From NCBI RefSeq assembly GCF_022201045.2, contig NC_068557.1, forward strand, positions 16,469,501 through 16,533,500: a stretch of DNA of 64,000 nt, written 5' to 3'. The stretch comes from Citrus sinensis. Taxonomy: Eukaryota; Streptophyta; Magnoliopsida; Sapindales; Rutaceae. The first letter of the stretch is position 1. Each line of letters opens with the position of its first letter. Shown piece by piece: positions 36,179 through 50,100 of this stretch. The notes beneath the pieces are model-generated. The model was not told the origin of the DNA, did not search any database, and saw only the letters and a list, made by a program, of their open reading frames with translations. The translations under genes were made by a program, and so were the position numbers.

Positions 36179-37000
36179 CACTATTTTTTATTTGTTTTTA
36201 TTTTTAAATATTTTTGATAATGATGTGAGCAAATAATAATAATAATAATAATAATAATAATTATTATTATTATTATTAATTCTCCTACAACCCTTACCTG
36301 TTGGAAATTAAAGTCCTAACAACTCTTACCAATAGGAATATTGAAAAGAGCCTTCTTCCATTTTTGTAAACGAGCAGGCTTAATGGAACTAATGACATTG
36401 AATATTTCAAGAAATCCTTCTCACTGGTCGCATATCACAAATCACCTTCTCACCGGTCACAATGACAAATCACCTGTCAGACGCGGGGCCTGGCTTGACA
36501 AAGCTCGAGCTTGTCTTTTGTTGGACCAGACTTTTTTTGGGCCAAGCCAGAAAGCCCAAATTTGATATTCTATATTGTTTTAAAAAAATTAATTATATTT
36601 ACAAATTTATAGTTTACAAAATTTTGTTTTATTTTATTAAACTTTAGAATTTGGGCTTCAAGTACTTTCCACTTTAAATATAAGTTATGAATGGGTTTAA
36701 TGAATATTAAAATATGTATTCTAATTAAAATAATTTTTTTTAAAAACTTATTTATTGAGTTTTTGGACTAGGCAAAACCGAAGCCCGATTTGAGTGCTGA
36801 AAAAGTCACGCCCAAATCAGGACAAATCAAGGCCCAAGAACACCGGACTCCCGTCGAGGGCATTTCTTCCCTAGAAGATAATCTGTACTTCACCTTGTGT
36901 CGGCTTCTTTAATGTTGAGATCACTTTTTGAAGGCCCATTCTAATGTTTGGGCTTTTGAATGGACGACTCCAAGCCCTTCTTATGTAGAGGAGCTGTTAG
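36179..37000. other. Spacer with an AAT/ATT palindromic microsatellite
   Basis: At about 36233-36276 an AAT run turns directly into an ATT run and can fold into a hairpin. Beyond it, GC-richer pieces such as GGGCCAAGCCAGAAAGCCC (near 36540) resemble the ends of the element at 37001-37472 and may be a relic of the same family. No gene. Confidence 0.55.
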
Positions 37001-37472
37001 TAGGAGTGGCAAAAAAAGCCCGGCCCTCAAGGTGTTGGCCTGGATATGGGCCCAAAAATTGCAAAGTCCACATATGTTGGGCCTGGACAAGGGCTTAGCA
37101 AAAATGTCCGGACTTGGCCCGGACTTTTTAAATTTATAAATAACAAATAAATTTAATTTAAATAAAAAAGAAAAAAACTCAAAATATTAAATTAGTTTAA
37201 TTTTTTATATTAGCATTTGTTATTTTATTATGTTGTATTACTAATATTTTATGTATTGGACTATTATTATATTATATATTTTATGATTATCTTTAATTTA
37301 AATATTTTTTCTTAATTAAACAATATTTTATAATTAATTTAAAAAGCCCAGGCCCAGCCCGAGCCCAGCCCGTCCAAATTTGGACAAGCTTTTGAAGGGC
37401 CTGAACTTTATTTGAATGATGTGGGCTTGGACTTCAAAAAGCCCGGCCCAAGCCCGCAAATTGCCATACCTA
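37001..37472. mobile_element. hAT-type non-autonomous transposon
   Basis: 472 bp, ends TAGGAGTGGCA and TGCCATACCTA (9 of 11 matching as inverted repeat), with a perfect 8-bp target duplication GCTGTTAG at 36993-37000 and 37473-37480. Subterminal sequences are rich in AGCCCGG and GGGCTTGG in both orientations. The centre is AT-rich and has no ORF. It is a different family from the twins at 35326 and 52545. Confidence 0.85.
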
Positions 37473-37480
37473 GCTGTTAG

Positions 37481-40400
37481 CACGCCGCTTTATTTTTCTC
37501 ATTATAACTTCACTTCTGCATTTACGATATTATCCCTGAATTTAAATTGCATAACATGATAATCAACATTATTATAGCGACGCTTATTATTTTCTATTGT
37601 CACTCCATTATCATATAATGGTCGCCGTAAAATATTTTAGGAGAACACATTGGACTATTTGATATCTTATGCGCGTGATCACGCACATTATAATGTGTGA
37701 CGGCACGTGTGTCAAAAATTTATTTATATATTTTATAAATATTATTTTCACAAGTTACATAAAATACATCAATATCAATCATTTTCAGTTTCTTCGTTTG
37801 ACTGAATTGTAAAAGAAAAAAAAAACTGAGTAGGTTGGAATGTTGGACTTGTGGCTGTGCAGATGACAAATTAACGTATTAGTTAATGTATATCATTTTG
37901 ATTTTGATTTTGATTTTCATCGCTGACGCAAAACACATTTTTGTATGTTCACAATGACAGGGCCGCCAGACCGGAAATTTATTAAGTCTCCTTTATCATG
38001 TATATGAATAAGTCCATATTATTGTTTTTTTTTTCTTTTAATCTTAAAATTATATTACTGTCTACTGATATTACAAACAATCTAGCAGTTATGGGAACCT
38101 AAGTTGATATAACTATAGTATGGTCAGAGAATTTATTGATTATAGATTTTAAATCTAGAATAATAAAATGGATGAGTATCTTATATATAAAATTCTTCAC
38201 AAAAAAAAAATTAATGTTCCTTTTAAAAAAAATGACTTCATGATTAAATTTTTTTATTAAATTAAAAAAAAGACTTAATTAATTGAAATTAAGTCAATTT
38301 AGATTTAATATGTATTCGCGATTGAAAATTCAAAATATTTTTCTCGTACAAGAAAAAAATAAAATAAAATAAAATAATTTTATTATAAATGTGAATAACA
38401 TTAATTAATTAGTTGACTAGATTTTAGGAGACTTGCTCTTTTGACGGATGGGATGGTCTTGGTTGATGATACGTATGTGGTGACGTAATTGGTCTGACAG
38501 GTCGGCACGCCATTTAATTTTTTGTACGTGTTTTTGTTTCTTTTAATCTGTGGTTTATAAACGGAGAAGAAGACAAATAAGCAGTGTGATTCAGATTGCA
38601 CAGAGCGAGGACCAGACTGGTAAATTGTTGGTTTGTTTGTTTACTTTTGAGAAAGTTGAAGTGATGATAATCAAACTCCTCCAACTTTAGCTAAAATGAC
38701 TTTGCGGAGTACAATGCTCAAACTTATCCCTTATATTTAAAAGTCCATTAAAAAGTTCTCTTGGTCTTTGCTATTTTATCCCCAATGTGGCCAAACCTGC
38801 CATTCATCCAAAAAAAGAAAAAAAAAATTTCTAGAGTTAAAATTGTAAAAGCAATAATAAAAAATACGAATTATTTTATTTCATTTTTTTAAACAAGAAA
38901 AAATGTTTTGAATTTTCAATCTTGGGTACATATGAATCCTTACCGTATTAAAACGACTCCCTATTAATTGTATCACATCAGTATCTAGCAATTCATACAT
39001 ATTAAATCTTATAGTTGAAAACTGGATCCATTGAAATACTTTAATTTAATTAACTGATTTTTCTATCTATCAAGATTTTCTAAAATCCAAAACGTGATTG
39101 CCGCTATTTACATTATTAAAAAAAAAATAGATTTCTCCATATGACATTTCGATTCTTTGAAATGAAATAAATTAGCATGACATTTAATGGGGTTTTTTTA
39201 ACTTAATGACCGAATCGACTTAATTTTAATTAGTTAAGTCTGTTTTTTAACTTAATAAAAAATTTTAGTCATGAAGTCTTTTTTTTAATTTGTTGTTTTA
39301 TTTGAAAAGTATAAAATATTGACTTGCTAAAAGATATTCTCTAAAGTATCTCTATTTAATTAATTAATTTTTATCTATACTCAAATAAAACTTACTAATT
39401 AGCATTTCTATTCATCTACATAATTTGTGGTTACTGGTTACGTAGTAGTACATTATTACTATTTTTACTTTTGATCCTCTTGAAATTTGCATTATTTATC
39501 TTTACAAGTTTTTTTTTATGAAAAATTTTCATATAATATATCATAAATTGCAATATAATTGATTGACGCGTTCTATTTTAGAATATCAAAGGATTGTACT
39601 AATTTGAACATGATTTATATCATGATAAAATATTTATCTTATTTATATTGGTTGAGATGTTTGTTATATACTTATCCTTTAAGATTTATAAAGGCAAAAA
39701 TGTGAAAGTGCTGGTTTTAAGACTTTTTAAGTTTAAAAAAAACAACTTAATATTTGTTATAACAGATGAAGACAAAAAAAAAACTTATCATTCAAATTTG
39801 AATATTTAATTCAATTAAAAATTCAGATTAATTTAAATTTATTTAGAATTCAAACCAAAAAAAATAAATAAATAAATACCACCTTAGAGAGGATTCCCCT
39901 ATCTTACAACTAATGTAAGATACACCCCTCACATGAACAATGAATAGGTCTCACACATATACTTTTCATGTAAGAAGAATGTATCTTACATTAATTGTAA
40001 GATAATGTTTGCCCCATAAAAAATAAAATATTTTCAAGAATAAGCAAATGCCAATCATAATGATTTCGGTTTCTGTTAACCTACAAAAGATATTCTTTTA
40101 TGATTTTTAAATGTTTGAAAGATGGGGGCAACAATATATGGTACTTCTCGACAGGCCGCCACCTCTTTGAAAGCATGGTGCCATGGCTTTCGAGTACTCG
40201 AATGGTTAATTCACTCGAGACGACCTGTTCTAATGCGCTCCTCTAATTATACTTTCTTCCAGTCCAAGTTACCATAATTTTTTCTAAGTATCTTGATTCC
40301 AATTCTAAGTTCACTATCGAAAATATTTAGAAATTTTTAAGCTGGCTAGCAGGGTCAATGTATATTTACGTATACACTCCAAATTAGTCTTTAATTGTAC

Positions 40401-40798
40401 CATCTTTTTTTCTCATGGTTCATATCTGGCTGAGATTTCCACGTTAATTAACCCATTTGAAAGCGATATTTAGAAATATTTGTCCCGAACTTAGATGCCG
40501 ACTAAGATCACTTTGTCTTGTCATCCTCGTTCATTATTAATAGGAATCTTACTACCTTAAAGTTTTCTATAAGGTACAGCCTGGGAAATGATAAGATAGC
40601 CACTAATAATTTGATACATGGATTTAACATTAAGTTAATATCAACGACTTGACTGGTTGGAGTCGGTTGCAAAATTAGTTTTCCACTGTTTCTTATTCGT
40701 TCTCGCAAATCTTCTCCTCTGCATCCTTGCTCCTGTTGTTCTTATTCTCCCAATATAAACTCCTAATTAAATATAATAACTTAAAGTAATCGAACACT

Positions 40799-40841
<43 letters not shown>

Positions 40842-41880
40842 GTGCGGACACCAACATTTTTTTAATATAGACACACTTTAAATTGTGCAGTTTAAAAATT
40901 TTAATTATTGAATGAACTATAAAACCATACAGTTTTAAAGAGTTAAAAACTAACTCTCTTAAATCTCGCGGTTTTAAAATGTGTCTGTATGAAAAATAAA
41001 TGAGGGTGTCAATACTAAAAAAAATATATATATATATGATCTCCAACTTTTCTTTGTATTTGATTTTAAAGTTTAATTAATTATTTTTGAATATTAATAT
41101 TGGATAAGAGCTCTTGTATCTTGTTTGTTAATTAATTTTTACAGTACGAGGTCCGCACAATTTGATGGACGAAATTAGGTTTAGAGTAATTAATTAATTT
41201 AATGACACTTTGTAAGAAAAGTTAAAAAACTAGAACAATAAAATATTATCGAGAAAAATCACTATAAATTTAATCAATCATGCCCTTTTTCATAGTAGAA
41301 TTAGCGGAAATATGAAGCAATGTAATTTGTTTAGGCAATATTTGCCATCACATGTGCATCACATGTGCATATGTTATTTTCTGCATTAATTTGCTTTAAG
41401 CCTTTGAGAAAATCAGGAATTTAGTTATTTATTTACGTAAGGGATGATGAAAAGGGAAAATTCGATGCAGCTGAGATCAAATGTATCTGATCAGCAGAAG
41501 CTAAGGTGGCGAGTATTTGCGGCCATGAAGCAGCGGCTTCGGGTGATTGGCGATTTTAGTGGTTCAACTGGTTGCCCATCACTTTAAAACTAAAAATGAT
41601 TTCAACCGGCCTGCCCTCTTGTTACTTATTTACGTTATATTCTGTGTAAACCGTTGGATTAGATTATTCTAAATCAAACGCTCGCGATTGGCTAAACTGT
41701 AAGTAACAGAAAATGTAACTTAGGCGGAGCCTATTAATAGATACGGATCAAAATCAGTCAGTCCTCTTTATCTTCTTTTATTTTATTTTTTTCTTTTTAA
41801 ATCGGGGCATCAAGTCGTTTGCGCCATAACTTTCAAATGCTTACCTATAGTCACCAAAATATGAGGACTCGTATCTCTTT
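37481..41880. other. Gene-poor spacer
   Basis: No gene found. A small inverted-repeat unit lies at about 39895-40010 (ATCTTACAACTAATGTAAGA on the left, TCTTACATTAATTGTAAGAT on the right), with a relative at about 42835-42950. A TA run followed directly by a GA run is at about 40800-40842. Confidence 0.55.
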
Positions 41881-41890
41881 TCCGATTAAT

Positions 41891-42505
41891 GGGTAATTTT
41901 TAAAAATCTCTCCTGATGTTTGGGCTTGTTGCAAGTAGATGGTGAGAATTGATTTATTTGTAAAAAATCCCCTACCGTCAGTTAATTTTAACATTGACAG
42001 TTAATTGACTGTGCAAAGACAATATTACCCTTAACAATAATTTGTAGACGGAAATAACTAAAAAAAATTAAAATTATTAGTTATTTTACCCTCTTTAAAT
42101 TATTGATATTTTCTTAAAGTTCCTACAAGAAAGATAAAATTAAAATTTTAAAAAATTCTCTTTAAATTATTGATATTTTCTTAAAATTTCTACAAAAAAG
42201 ATAAAATTAAAAACTTGAAAATAAAATAGTTATAATCTTTACCTATGATATTGTAAATTTTTGGAATTGACAAGGATAAAATTGTCAAAAAATAGGGTTT
42301 GTGCTTTTCGCGCCAACAATTTTAATTTTTTTTTTAGTTATTTCCGTCTACAAATTGTTGTTGAGGGTAATATTGTCTTTGCACAGTCAACTAACGGTCA
42401 ATGTTAAAGTTAACTGACGGTAGGGGGTTTTTTTACAAATAAACAGATTCTCGCCATCTACTTGCAACAAGTCCAAACCTCAGGGGAGGTTTTTAAAAAT
42501 TATCC
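41891..42505. mobile_element. Mutator-like non-autonomous element with long inverted repeats (copy B)
   Basis: 615 bp. The left end GGGTAATTTTTAAAAATCTC matches the inverted right end GGATAATTTTTAAAAACCTC, and the match continues for about 170 bp with few differences (for example CTACCGTCAGTTAA, GCAAAGACAATATTACCC and GTAGACGGAAATAACTA). Flanking direct repeats TCCGATTAAT at 41881-41890 and 42506-42515 are perfect. Long terminal repeats with a 9-10-bp target duplication indicate the Mutator superfamily. The centre has a roughly 70-bp tandem duplication. No ORF. Confidence 0.85.
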
Positions 42506-42515
42506 TCCGATTAAT

Positions 42516-43773
42516 ATGCTATCAAATTAAGACTCGTAATTTTCAAATGCTTACTTGTATATATGTATGTACGTATGTATGTAATCTTTCTCTAATGTGT
42601 GTATTTTTTTTTTATGTGAGCATTTTATTAAGTTATATGACTTAATAAAAATTTTTCAAACACGCTATTAAACTGTATAATTTTACAGTGAATATTAAAC
42701 AGTAGTTCTATTAAATTATATGACTTATTGTGTGTTCACATAAAAAATAATGAAGATGTTCATATCTAAATAGATTCAAGAAACACAAATATAAACGCAA
42801 TTTTTACAATAATTTTGAATCATTAAATTTAGGATTTCTTTGCCTTACATTTAATGTAAGATACATCCTTCATAAATTGAGTTATGAATCTCACTCAAAC
42901 CCAGAACTAATAAACAAATATGTATCTTAAATATAAGGTATCAACTCCCTTAAATTTAACAAAAAATGAACGAGTGAAGATAAAATGACATGCTTTTATT
43001 AGTTTCATTAATATTTTTTTCTCTCTGTCCTCATTAATAGTTTCATTAATATTTTTTTCTCCCTATCCTCATTAATGCTCTATTCTCCCTTATCCTTCTA
43101 CCGAATTTGTTTTCTCTCTCTCCTAGTTCTTCACTTATCGAAAACAAATCACTTTTCCTTTCCGAATGACAAATCTTTTTGTCCAAAGAACTCTTTCATG
43201 GCACACAACTCTTTTGCAAATAGAATTCCTTCACTGATTAATTTGACCATCAAAATCCGAGGCACACGGAAACCATGAGTAAAGAAAATAGCCAAACAAT
43301 CTGTGGACGCTTCTTCATAAATCCCATTCTTATATATTATGACCATTAACGTGACTAGAAAATCAGTATTGGCTTTGCTGTTGCTTTTTCTAACTAGTCA
43401 ACTTGGTATGATTTTAAGATTTTGAATTAAAATCTGTAATTATTTTGAGTGATATCATCTATATTGCTATACAAGAAATATATGAGTAGATTTCGATTGA
43501 ATAATAGAGAAAAAAAAAATAGAGAGATGAGAAATTCTGTGGAAGGAGGAGAGAGAATAGAGCATTAGCAAGGAAAAAGAGAAAAAAAATATTAATGAAA
43601 TTAATAAATTCATGTCATATAATCTTTACATCTATTTTTGATAAATCCAATGATTCGAAATTATTATAAAAACTTGTGTTTACATTTGTGTCCTCCACCT
43701 ATACATACGTATAACGTTTGTCTTTCCTAATTTTTGAATACCGTAATTGTTCCCTACAACATAAAATTATATA
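42516..43773. other. Spacer with a 38-bp tandem duplication
   Basis: At about 43002-43078 the unit TTTCATTAATATTTTTTTCTC...CCTCATTAAT is duplicated. No gene is supported; ORFs on both strands at 43075-43346 overlap each other and match nothing I know. Confidence 0.55.
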
Positions 43774-43782
43774 TATATGATC

Positions 43783-44476
43783 GGGTAAATGCTCATTTAG
43801 TCCTTATATTTTAAGATTAGTGTCCGTTTAGTCCCTGTATTTTTAAAAATGTCTCGAAACATTCCTACCGTTAAAGTATTGATACCTCTACCGTTACTTT
43901 TTATTTCTTTTAGTTTACTTTTACAATATTACCCTTTTATAATTTTTTTTGTTTGGACATTAATAAAAAGAAAATAATTGAATTACCAATTTCACCCTAG
44001 AAAATAAAAAAAATCATATTAATTTTTTTGCAAGCAACATTTGCACACTTGGTAGTTTGCATACAGTTTTTGACAATTAAAAATTAATATATTTTTATTT
44101 TTATTTTTTAGGGTTAAATTGATAATTTAATTATTTTATTTTTATTAATGTCCAAACAAAAAAATTATTGTAAAAGGGTAATATTATAAAAGTAAGCCAA
44201 AAGAAATAAAAAGTAACAATTTAATTTTTGACAATTAAAAATTAATATAATTTTTTAGGATTAAATTGGTAATTTAATTATTTTCTTTTTATTAATGTCC
44301 AAACAAAATTTTTTTATAAAAGGGTAATATTGTAAAAGTAAGCAAAAAAAAAAAAATTAAAGTAACGGTAGGAGTATCGATACTTTAACGACATGGATGT
44401 TTTGAACTATTTTTAAAAATATATGGAGTAAATGGATACTAATATTAAAATACAAGGATTAAATGGACTTTTACCC
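43783..44476. mobile_element. Mutator-like non-autonomous element with long inverted repeats (copy C)
   Basis: 694 bp. The left end GGGTAAATGCTCATTTAGTC and the inverted right end GGGTAAAAGTCCATTTAATC match, and pairing continues for about 150 bp (for example AAAGTATTGATAC and CTACCGTTACTTT). A perfect 9-bp target duplication TATATGATC lies at 43774-43782 and 44477-44485. The central part is itself duplicated. The termini belong to the same family as the element at 8991-9648. Confidence 0.85.
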
Positions 44477-44485
44477 TATATGATC

Positions 44486-46863
44486 CACCAAAAAAAAGAT
44501 AAAAATAAAAGTAAATAAATAAGGTTTTATTTTAATTAGCCAACTGACGATTTGTTATATTACAATTTCAGCCTTTTAAAACGTTACAGCTATATCCTTT
44601 GGTTGGCTGGAAGTCGACAAATTATTATTTTGTATTTTTAACGGATGGGAATCCTTTACTCTTACTCGTTTGTGCCGAACAAAAGTTCTCCCAATTATTA
44701 AAAAATTAAAATGAAAAGGTATATATGGCAAAAATATATGTTGTATGAGATTAAAGAAATTTACCTTCACATAGTACAATCAGAGAACGAGAGAAAAATA
44801 TTAAAGAAAATATAAATATTTAGAGACTTTTAAGATGACTTTATTATTAACAATAGTATATAGATATATGCACTAATTTTTTGATATATTGAGCTTGACA
44901 TGTCTCATTAGTAAATTATTAATGGAGTGCATACTTTATCTCTATATCCTTGCACTAAAGATAACTAAGTTAAAGCAATAATTTTTCGTAAGCATACTTC
45001 TATTAAGTTATAACATCTTCATAATAATAAATTAGTTTTGTCCTAATATTATAACTATATAGAGGTTTCACTACAATTAAGTCCTTTAAAAAATTAAATA
45101 AATAAATTATTTTAAACGAAATATGTATATTTACGGAATTAAATAATTGCATATGTTAGCTAGATGGATAATTTTGGGTAAATGTTCATGTAGTCTCTAG
45201 ATTTGGGGTCAATTACTTTGTAATCTCTTGAATTTTTTAAAATTAATTACCTAACTATTATTTTTCCCTTGTCGTTATTTTCGTAATTGTTGGATCAAAG
45301 TTTTTCAAATATAAATAGTGTTTATATTAGTATAACCTAAAACTCAAGTAAATTTGACATGTACCAAGTGAAAAATAAAGAATAACTAATATATATACAA
45401 TGTAGACCTTTTGAGTGATTTTTATATTATTTAGACTAATTGAATAATCGGCTCAAATGAGAAGAAGCCAAGAAGCATTTACACATCATGTTCTTTCTGA
45501 GTTATTTCTGTTTGAGTAAAAAGTAGTTGATTACTCTCTCTATTATTCTATTCCATACATGCACCAAACAAAGGAATCCAATGTCAAAATCTATTCCGAT
45601 TCTTTTTCGTCAATATTTTTTTTTTTAAATACTAGTTGAATATTACCGGCCAAGAATGTCATTTTTGTAGGTATTTTCAATACACATAAAATGTGGGCAC
45701 GATCTAATAAAGCGACTGTTTATAACACCTATCAACAACTTTGCTTTGAAAGTCTTTTAGTTGTCACTTTATATCATCTTAATTAGTTTAAAGTCTTATA
45801 TATTTCTCAATAAACAACGATCAATATTATTAAATGACGATTCATCTTTAGCTAGCGTTTTGTTATGATAGTCTTACAAGAATTTCAACAAACGTGTGCA
45901 CATTTTTTGTACATATGGAATGGGGATGTCATAGTTTCATCTTTTTCTTTAAGCTTGTTTGTTTGTTTTAAATTTGACACTAAGATAAAGTTCACTCGAC
46001 CACATATATATCATTAGAGAGTCAAATTATTAGCACTCCTTCAAAATCCTATTAAAATCCCTTTTTCAATTATATTTCATTTAATGCCAAAAATACCTTC
46101 TTCTTTTTTTTTCTTTTTTTTTTCTAAATGAACACTCTTTGCATTTATGAATTTTTTAGTTTCTAATATTTTTCTCACTCTTTCAGTTTTAATATTGGTA
46201 TTCCTCTCTTCAAACCTTATTTATTATTTAATTTTTAAAGAAAAATCTAAAAAAAAAAGTAAGAAATAATTATACTTAGAAAACAATGAATATTTTATGG
46301 GTCTAATATAATTTTATTCCACTTATAAATTTTTGTTTAGCAATTAGTTTGAGAATCCTTAAAAAAATATTTACAGTGGGATAAAATTTTATTTAACTTA
46401 TTTTTTCACTGTATTGTATTTTAATTAATTTGTTATGTTTATTATAAGAATTTTGTTTTAAATTAGAGGATTACTTCTTAAATTCATATTATTTTATTGA
46501 TAATAAAAGATATTTATATTGTGCAAGCAAAATAAAATTGAAGAGAGAAAGAAAATATAAATAATTTTATTTTATTTATATTTATCTTTAAATATAATTG
46601 TAATATAATAGGGGTTTTATAAGATTAATGAAAGAGTGTCTATATAGTCTAACTTATCATTAGAAAGACAAATCCAAACATTTATTTGCAGACATCCTGG
46701 TCAAATCGTACTATGATTACATGGACGAATATTCCATAAGCCATAACGTATAATAGATACCTTTTCAAGATATCTCTATCCAGATATCTTTTTAGTTTAC
46801 CTTTTACATTAGATTTGGCTCTACCCAAAAATCAAAATTTTCGGCTTGAAATTTTTCAAATTA
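44486..46863. other. Gene-poor spacer with a one-ended transposon relic
   Basis: At about 45176 the sequence GGGTAAATGTTCATGTAGTC repeats the terminus of the 43783 element, but no matching right end was found, so it is probably a relic. The rest is AT-rich and without supported genes. Confidence 0.5.
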
Positions 46864-47108
46864 AGTGCATGTTTGAGATTATAGTGAATTGTCAAATAAT
46901 CACTCATTGATTATTTACTCTTTAACTTATTTTCAGTAATTTGATAAATGATGATTATTAGTAAATTAGGGTCCAAATGAACAAGAACAACCCAAATCAG
47001 CTATACTTGGTAAAATAATTTGACAATTTAAACATAATTTGAGTGTTAGAATCTCAAGTAAGTGATTGTTTAAAATTTGATAATCCACAATAATTCCAAA
47101 CATGCACT
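46864..47108. mobile_element. Small inverted-repeat element
   Basis: About 245 bp with imperfect inverted ends of about 40 bp (left AGTGCATGTTTGAGATTATA; right inverted AGTGCATGTTTGGAATTATT). Target duplication is unclear. It looks like a MITE of undetermined superfamily. Confidence 0.6.
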
Positions 47109-50100
47109 GAATCTAGAATTTGAAATTTCTAAATGTAAAAGATAAGTCATCATAATATAATCAGCAGGACTCTCAAATTAATGCACCTCGTGTTTAAATC
47201 CTAGGTCAAAAAAAAAAAAAAAAAAAAAACACCATCAATTATAGATCTAGATAATATTAACATTCCCGTTTGAAGAAAACGAGAAGTAAAAACAAACTTT
47301 AAAATCAAACAAAAATTCCAGCGGAAAGAGGTGGGAAGGAGCTGTTAGATTGTTTTCATGTTTAGCTAATTTTATCTACACCTAATTATTTATTCAATGC
47401 AATTTAACACTAGTTATTTTATTTGGGGAATTCTCCTTTAGTTTGCATGGCTTGAAATAATTATCCAGCTGTCTTTATATTTTCAAAAATTACCCAAAAT
47501 ATCATTGTCTTAATTTTTATAACTGTTGGATCTAATGTTTAACATTGAAATAGTTTTTTTTTTTTTTTTGGATATAAGAAATTCAATTTTTTTAAAAAAT
47601 TTACTACATTTAAATAATTTCTTAAAATACATAAATTAACCGGATAAATTACTTAAAACTTTTAAGACTAAAAGAAGCATTTACAATATTTTAAAAAATC
47701 ACCATACCGCTGGAAGAGCTCTAACAATAGTTTCTATGTTATATATATATATATGATGTTGGCATGGACAACGTTTTCATCGTGGCTGCGGCGCATCGAG
47801 TGGAAGTTTTTAAACCGATGACCAAATCCAAATGTCCCGTGAAAGCATGAAAATCCATAAAAACATCATTAGATTTTAGATTCAATACTCCTAATTAATA
47901 CGGAAGTTCAGTTCGCAAATTATTCATTGGTTCGCAGAGTTTTCAAATGTCTTATATCTGGATTTCAAACCCCAGAATAATTAGTGCCCACATCATAAAT
48001 AAATAATAATAATTAAATAAATTTATCTAATGGAAAAAGAAGAATAATTTTAATAAATAATGGAATTAAACGAATCAATAACTTCTGATATAAGCAATCC
48101 AAGTCACGTTTTTTTGAAGTACTGCTACTTATTCATTCAGTATTTATCTGTATTCATATTATCATGACTGATTAAAATATATGCGGAACAAAAAATAATT
48201 AGAAAAGAAATAGTGCTCCACGAGCATCCAAAACCTTTTTCTTTCAAACACTTTGGAATGCGCTTGGCCCATGCCTCCTTTGCATGGCACTTGATGCCCT
48301 AGTAGATAGGACTTGAATCTAGTAATTAAGTATTAATAAGAATTCGTGAGTGGATTTGGAAGTCACTTAGCCCATGCCTTATTTGCATGACATGAACATT
48401 AAATGTCTTGTAAATAACACTTGGATTCCGTGCTAAGCTTACCTGTGCTAACTCTTTAAATTCTTTTGCTATATGTGCGTGTGTAATAATATGAAATTAT
48501 AATTAAAATTTAATTAATTTTATATTCTTATTCCATAATTACCAATTACATCTCTGTCTAAAAAATGAGTGAAAATGCGAATCCTAGCAAATAATGTCAT
48601 GGGAAAAGGCTCGTCAAATCAAGCACATGGTCAGTAAATTTAGCGACGTGAGTGTTCGCAGCACTCAATTCAGATCCTAAGAAATAATGTCAACAAAAAA
48701 GGTTTGTGATATCAAGCACATGGTCAGCAAATTCATGATTGTTCCCCGTAAGCAATCGGAGGTAGCCACGTTTTCAACAAACAAGCATTAATAAAATATT
48801 GAGGAGGGGACGGGGCTCAGGCAATTCAATTGCTTCACTTGGCAAGCCCTAGTACCAGCACTACTTCAGAAACAACGCCGGCAATGTATAGTGCAAGAAA
48901 AATGAGCATGACTTAGATGATTACCCTCTTACAAGTAAGCGAAACTTTGTATTTGAAGACGGAGAACACGAATAATAGAAAGAAGTGAATGTACGGCATA
49001 CTTTTATAAAATTAATTTTTCATTATATATATTCAAAGACGGAGAACACTATTCATCAAATAATGATAAAGAGGTGAACGAAGGGCGAAGGCAAACTTCG
49101 ATAAATTCAAATATACACAATCCAATCATAACAAAAATACAAAAAATATCTTAATCTAATTTATATGCTCAAATGGTATAATTTATGATTACAATATGTT
49201 GTCATACAACTTCTACAACTTTCTTTAGTAATTAAATTGAATGTTTGATTTGTAAAATGTTATAGATATAAGTTTCGTTTGGGATTGAGGTTGGACGGTT
49301 ATTACTTAAAAGTTATAATATTAAAATATTTGCTAAACATAACTACTATAACTTAAAAATTAAGTCGATTTAATTTTACATTTATATGATGAAAAATCTA
49401 TTATATTTTTATTAATTTTTTTCAAAATTATATTTATTATATAATATTAACTTTTATTTTATATCTATAGCAATTTTAATTCAAAAACTTAATCATCTTA
49501 ATACTAAACTTGGCCATAGTTTAGAAAGTGATGCGGCACTTTACGGCCTTTTACCATGACTACAGTGAAGAGATGGCTGACTCGCGTATGCGTAACAAAA
49601 TTTGGTTAGCCTATTTATGACTGGCTTCCTACACACTTTTCAAAATGAGGGAATAGGGCATAAATTTTCAAAATGGTTGGCCAGGTCATTTGATCCTTAA
49701 TAACAAACGGCTAGGTTTTATTGAACCACGGTTTTTTTTTTTTTTGGCTTGCTTCATTTTTCCACGAATTTTTTCAATCAGCTCGCCAATATCAAAGACA
49801 ATATTTTTGACTTAATGACAACATTGTTTTAGTAAAGGAGCACGTATTTCAGTGCACAATTAAAACACGAAGGGTGTGATTATCGTGAATCAGCTGCGGC
49901 TCTGCGCGACACACCCGCAATCTTAATTATAAATTTTTATACAAACTAATATGATATCATAATTTTAATCAGATACCAACAAACGCGTAGATGAAACTGT
50001 TCTATCTTAATCAAAGTTTTCGATTCGAGTCTTGAAAATATAATTGTGTTAAATACTTATTGGGAGAGCTTTGCCACCCTAGTGGTCCTACTCGGCTCGA

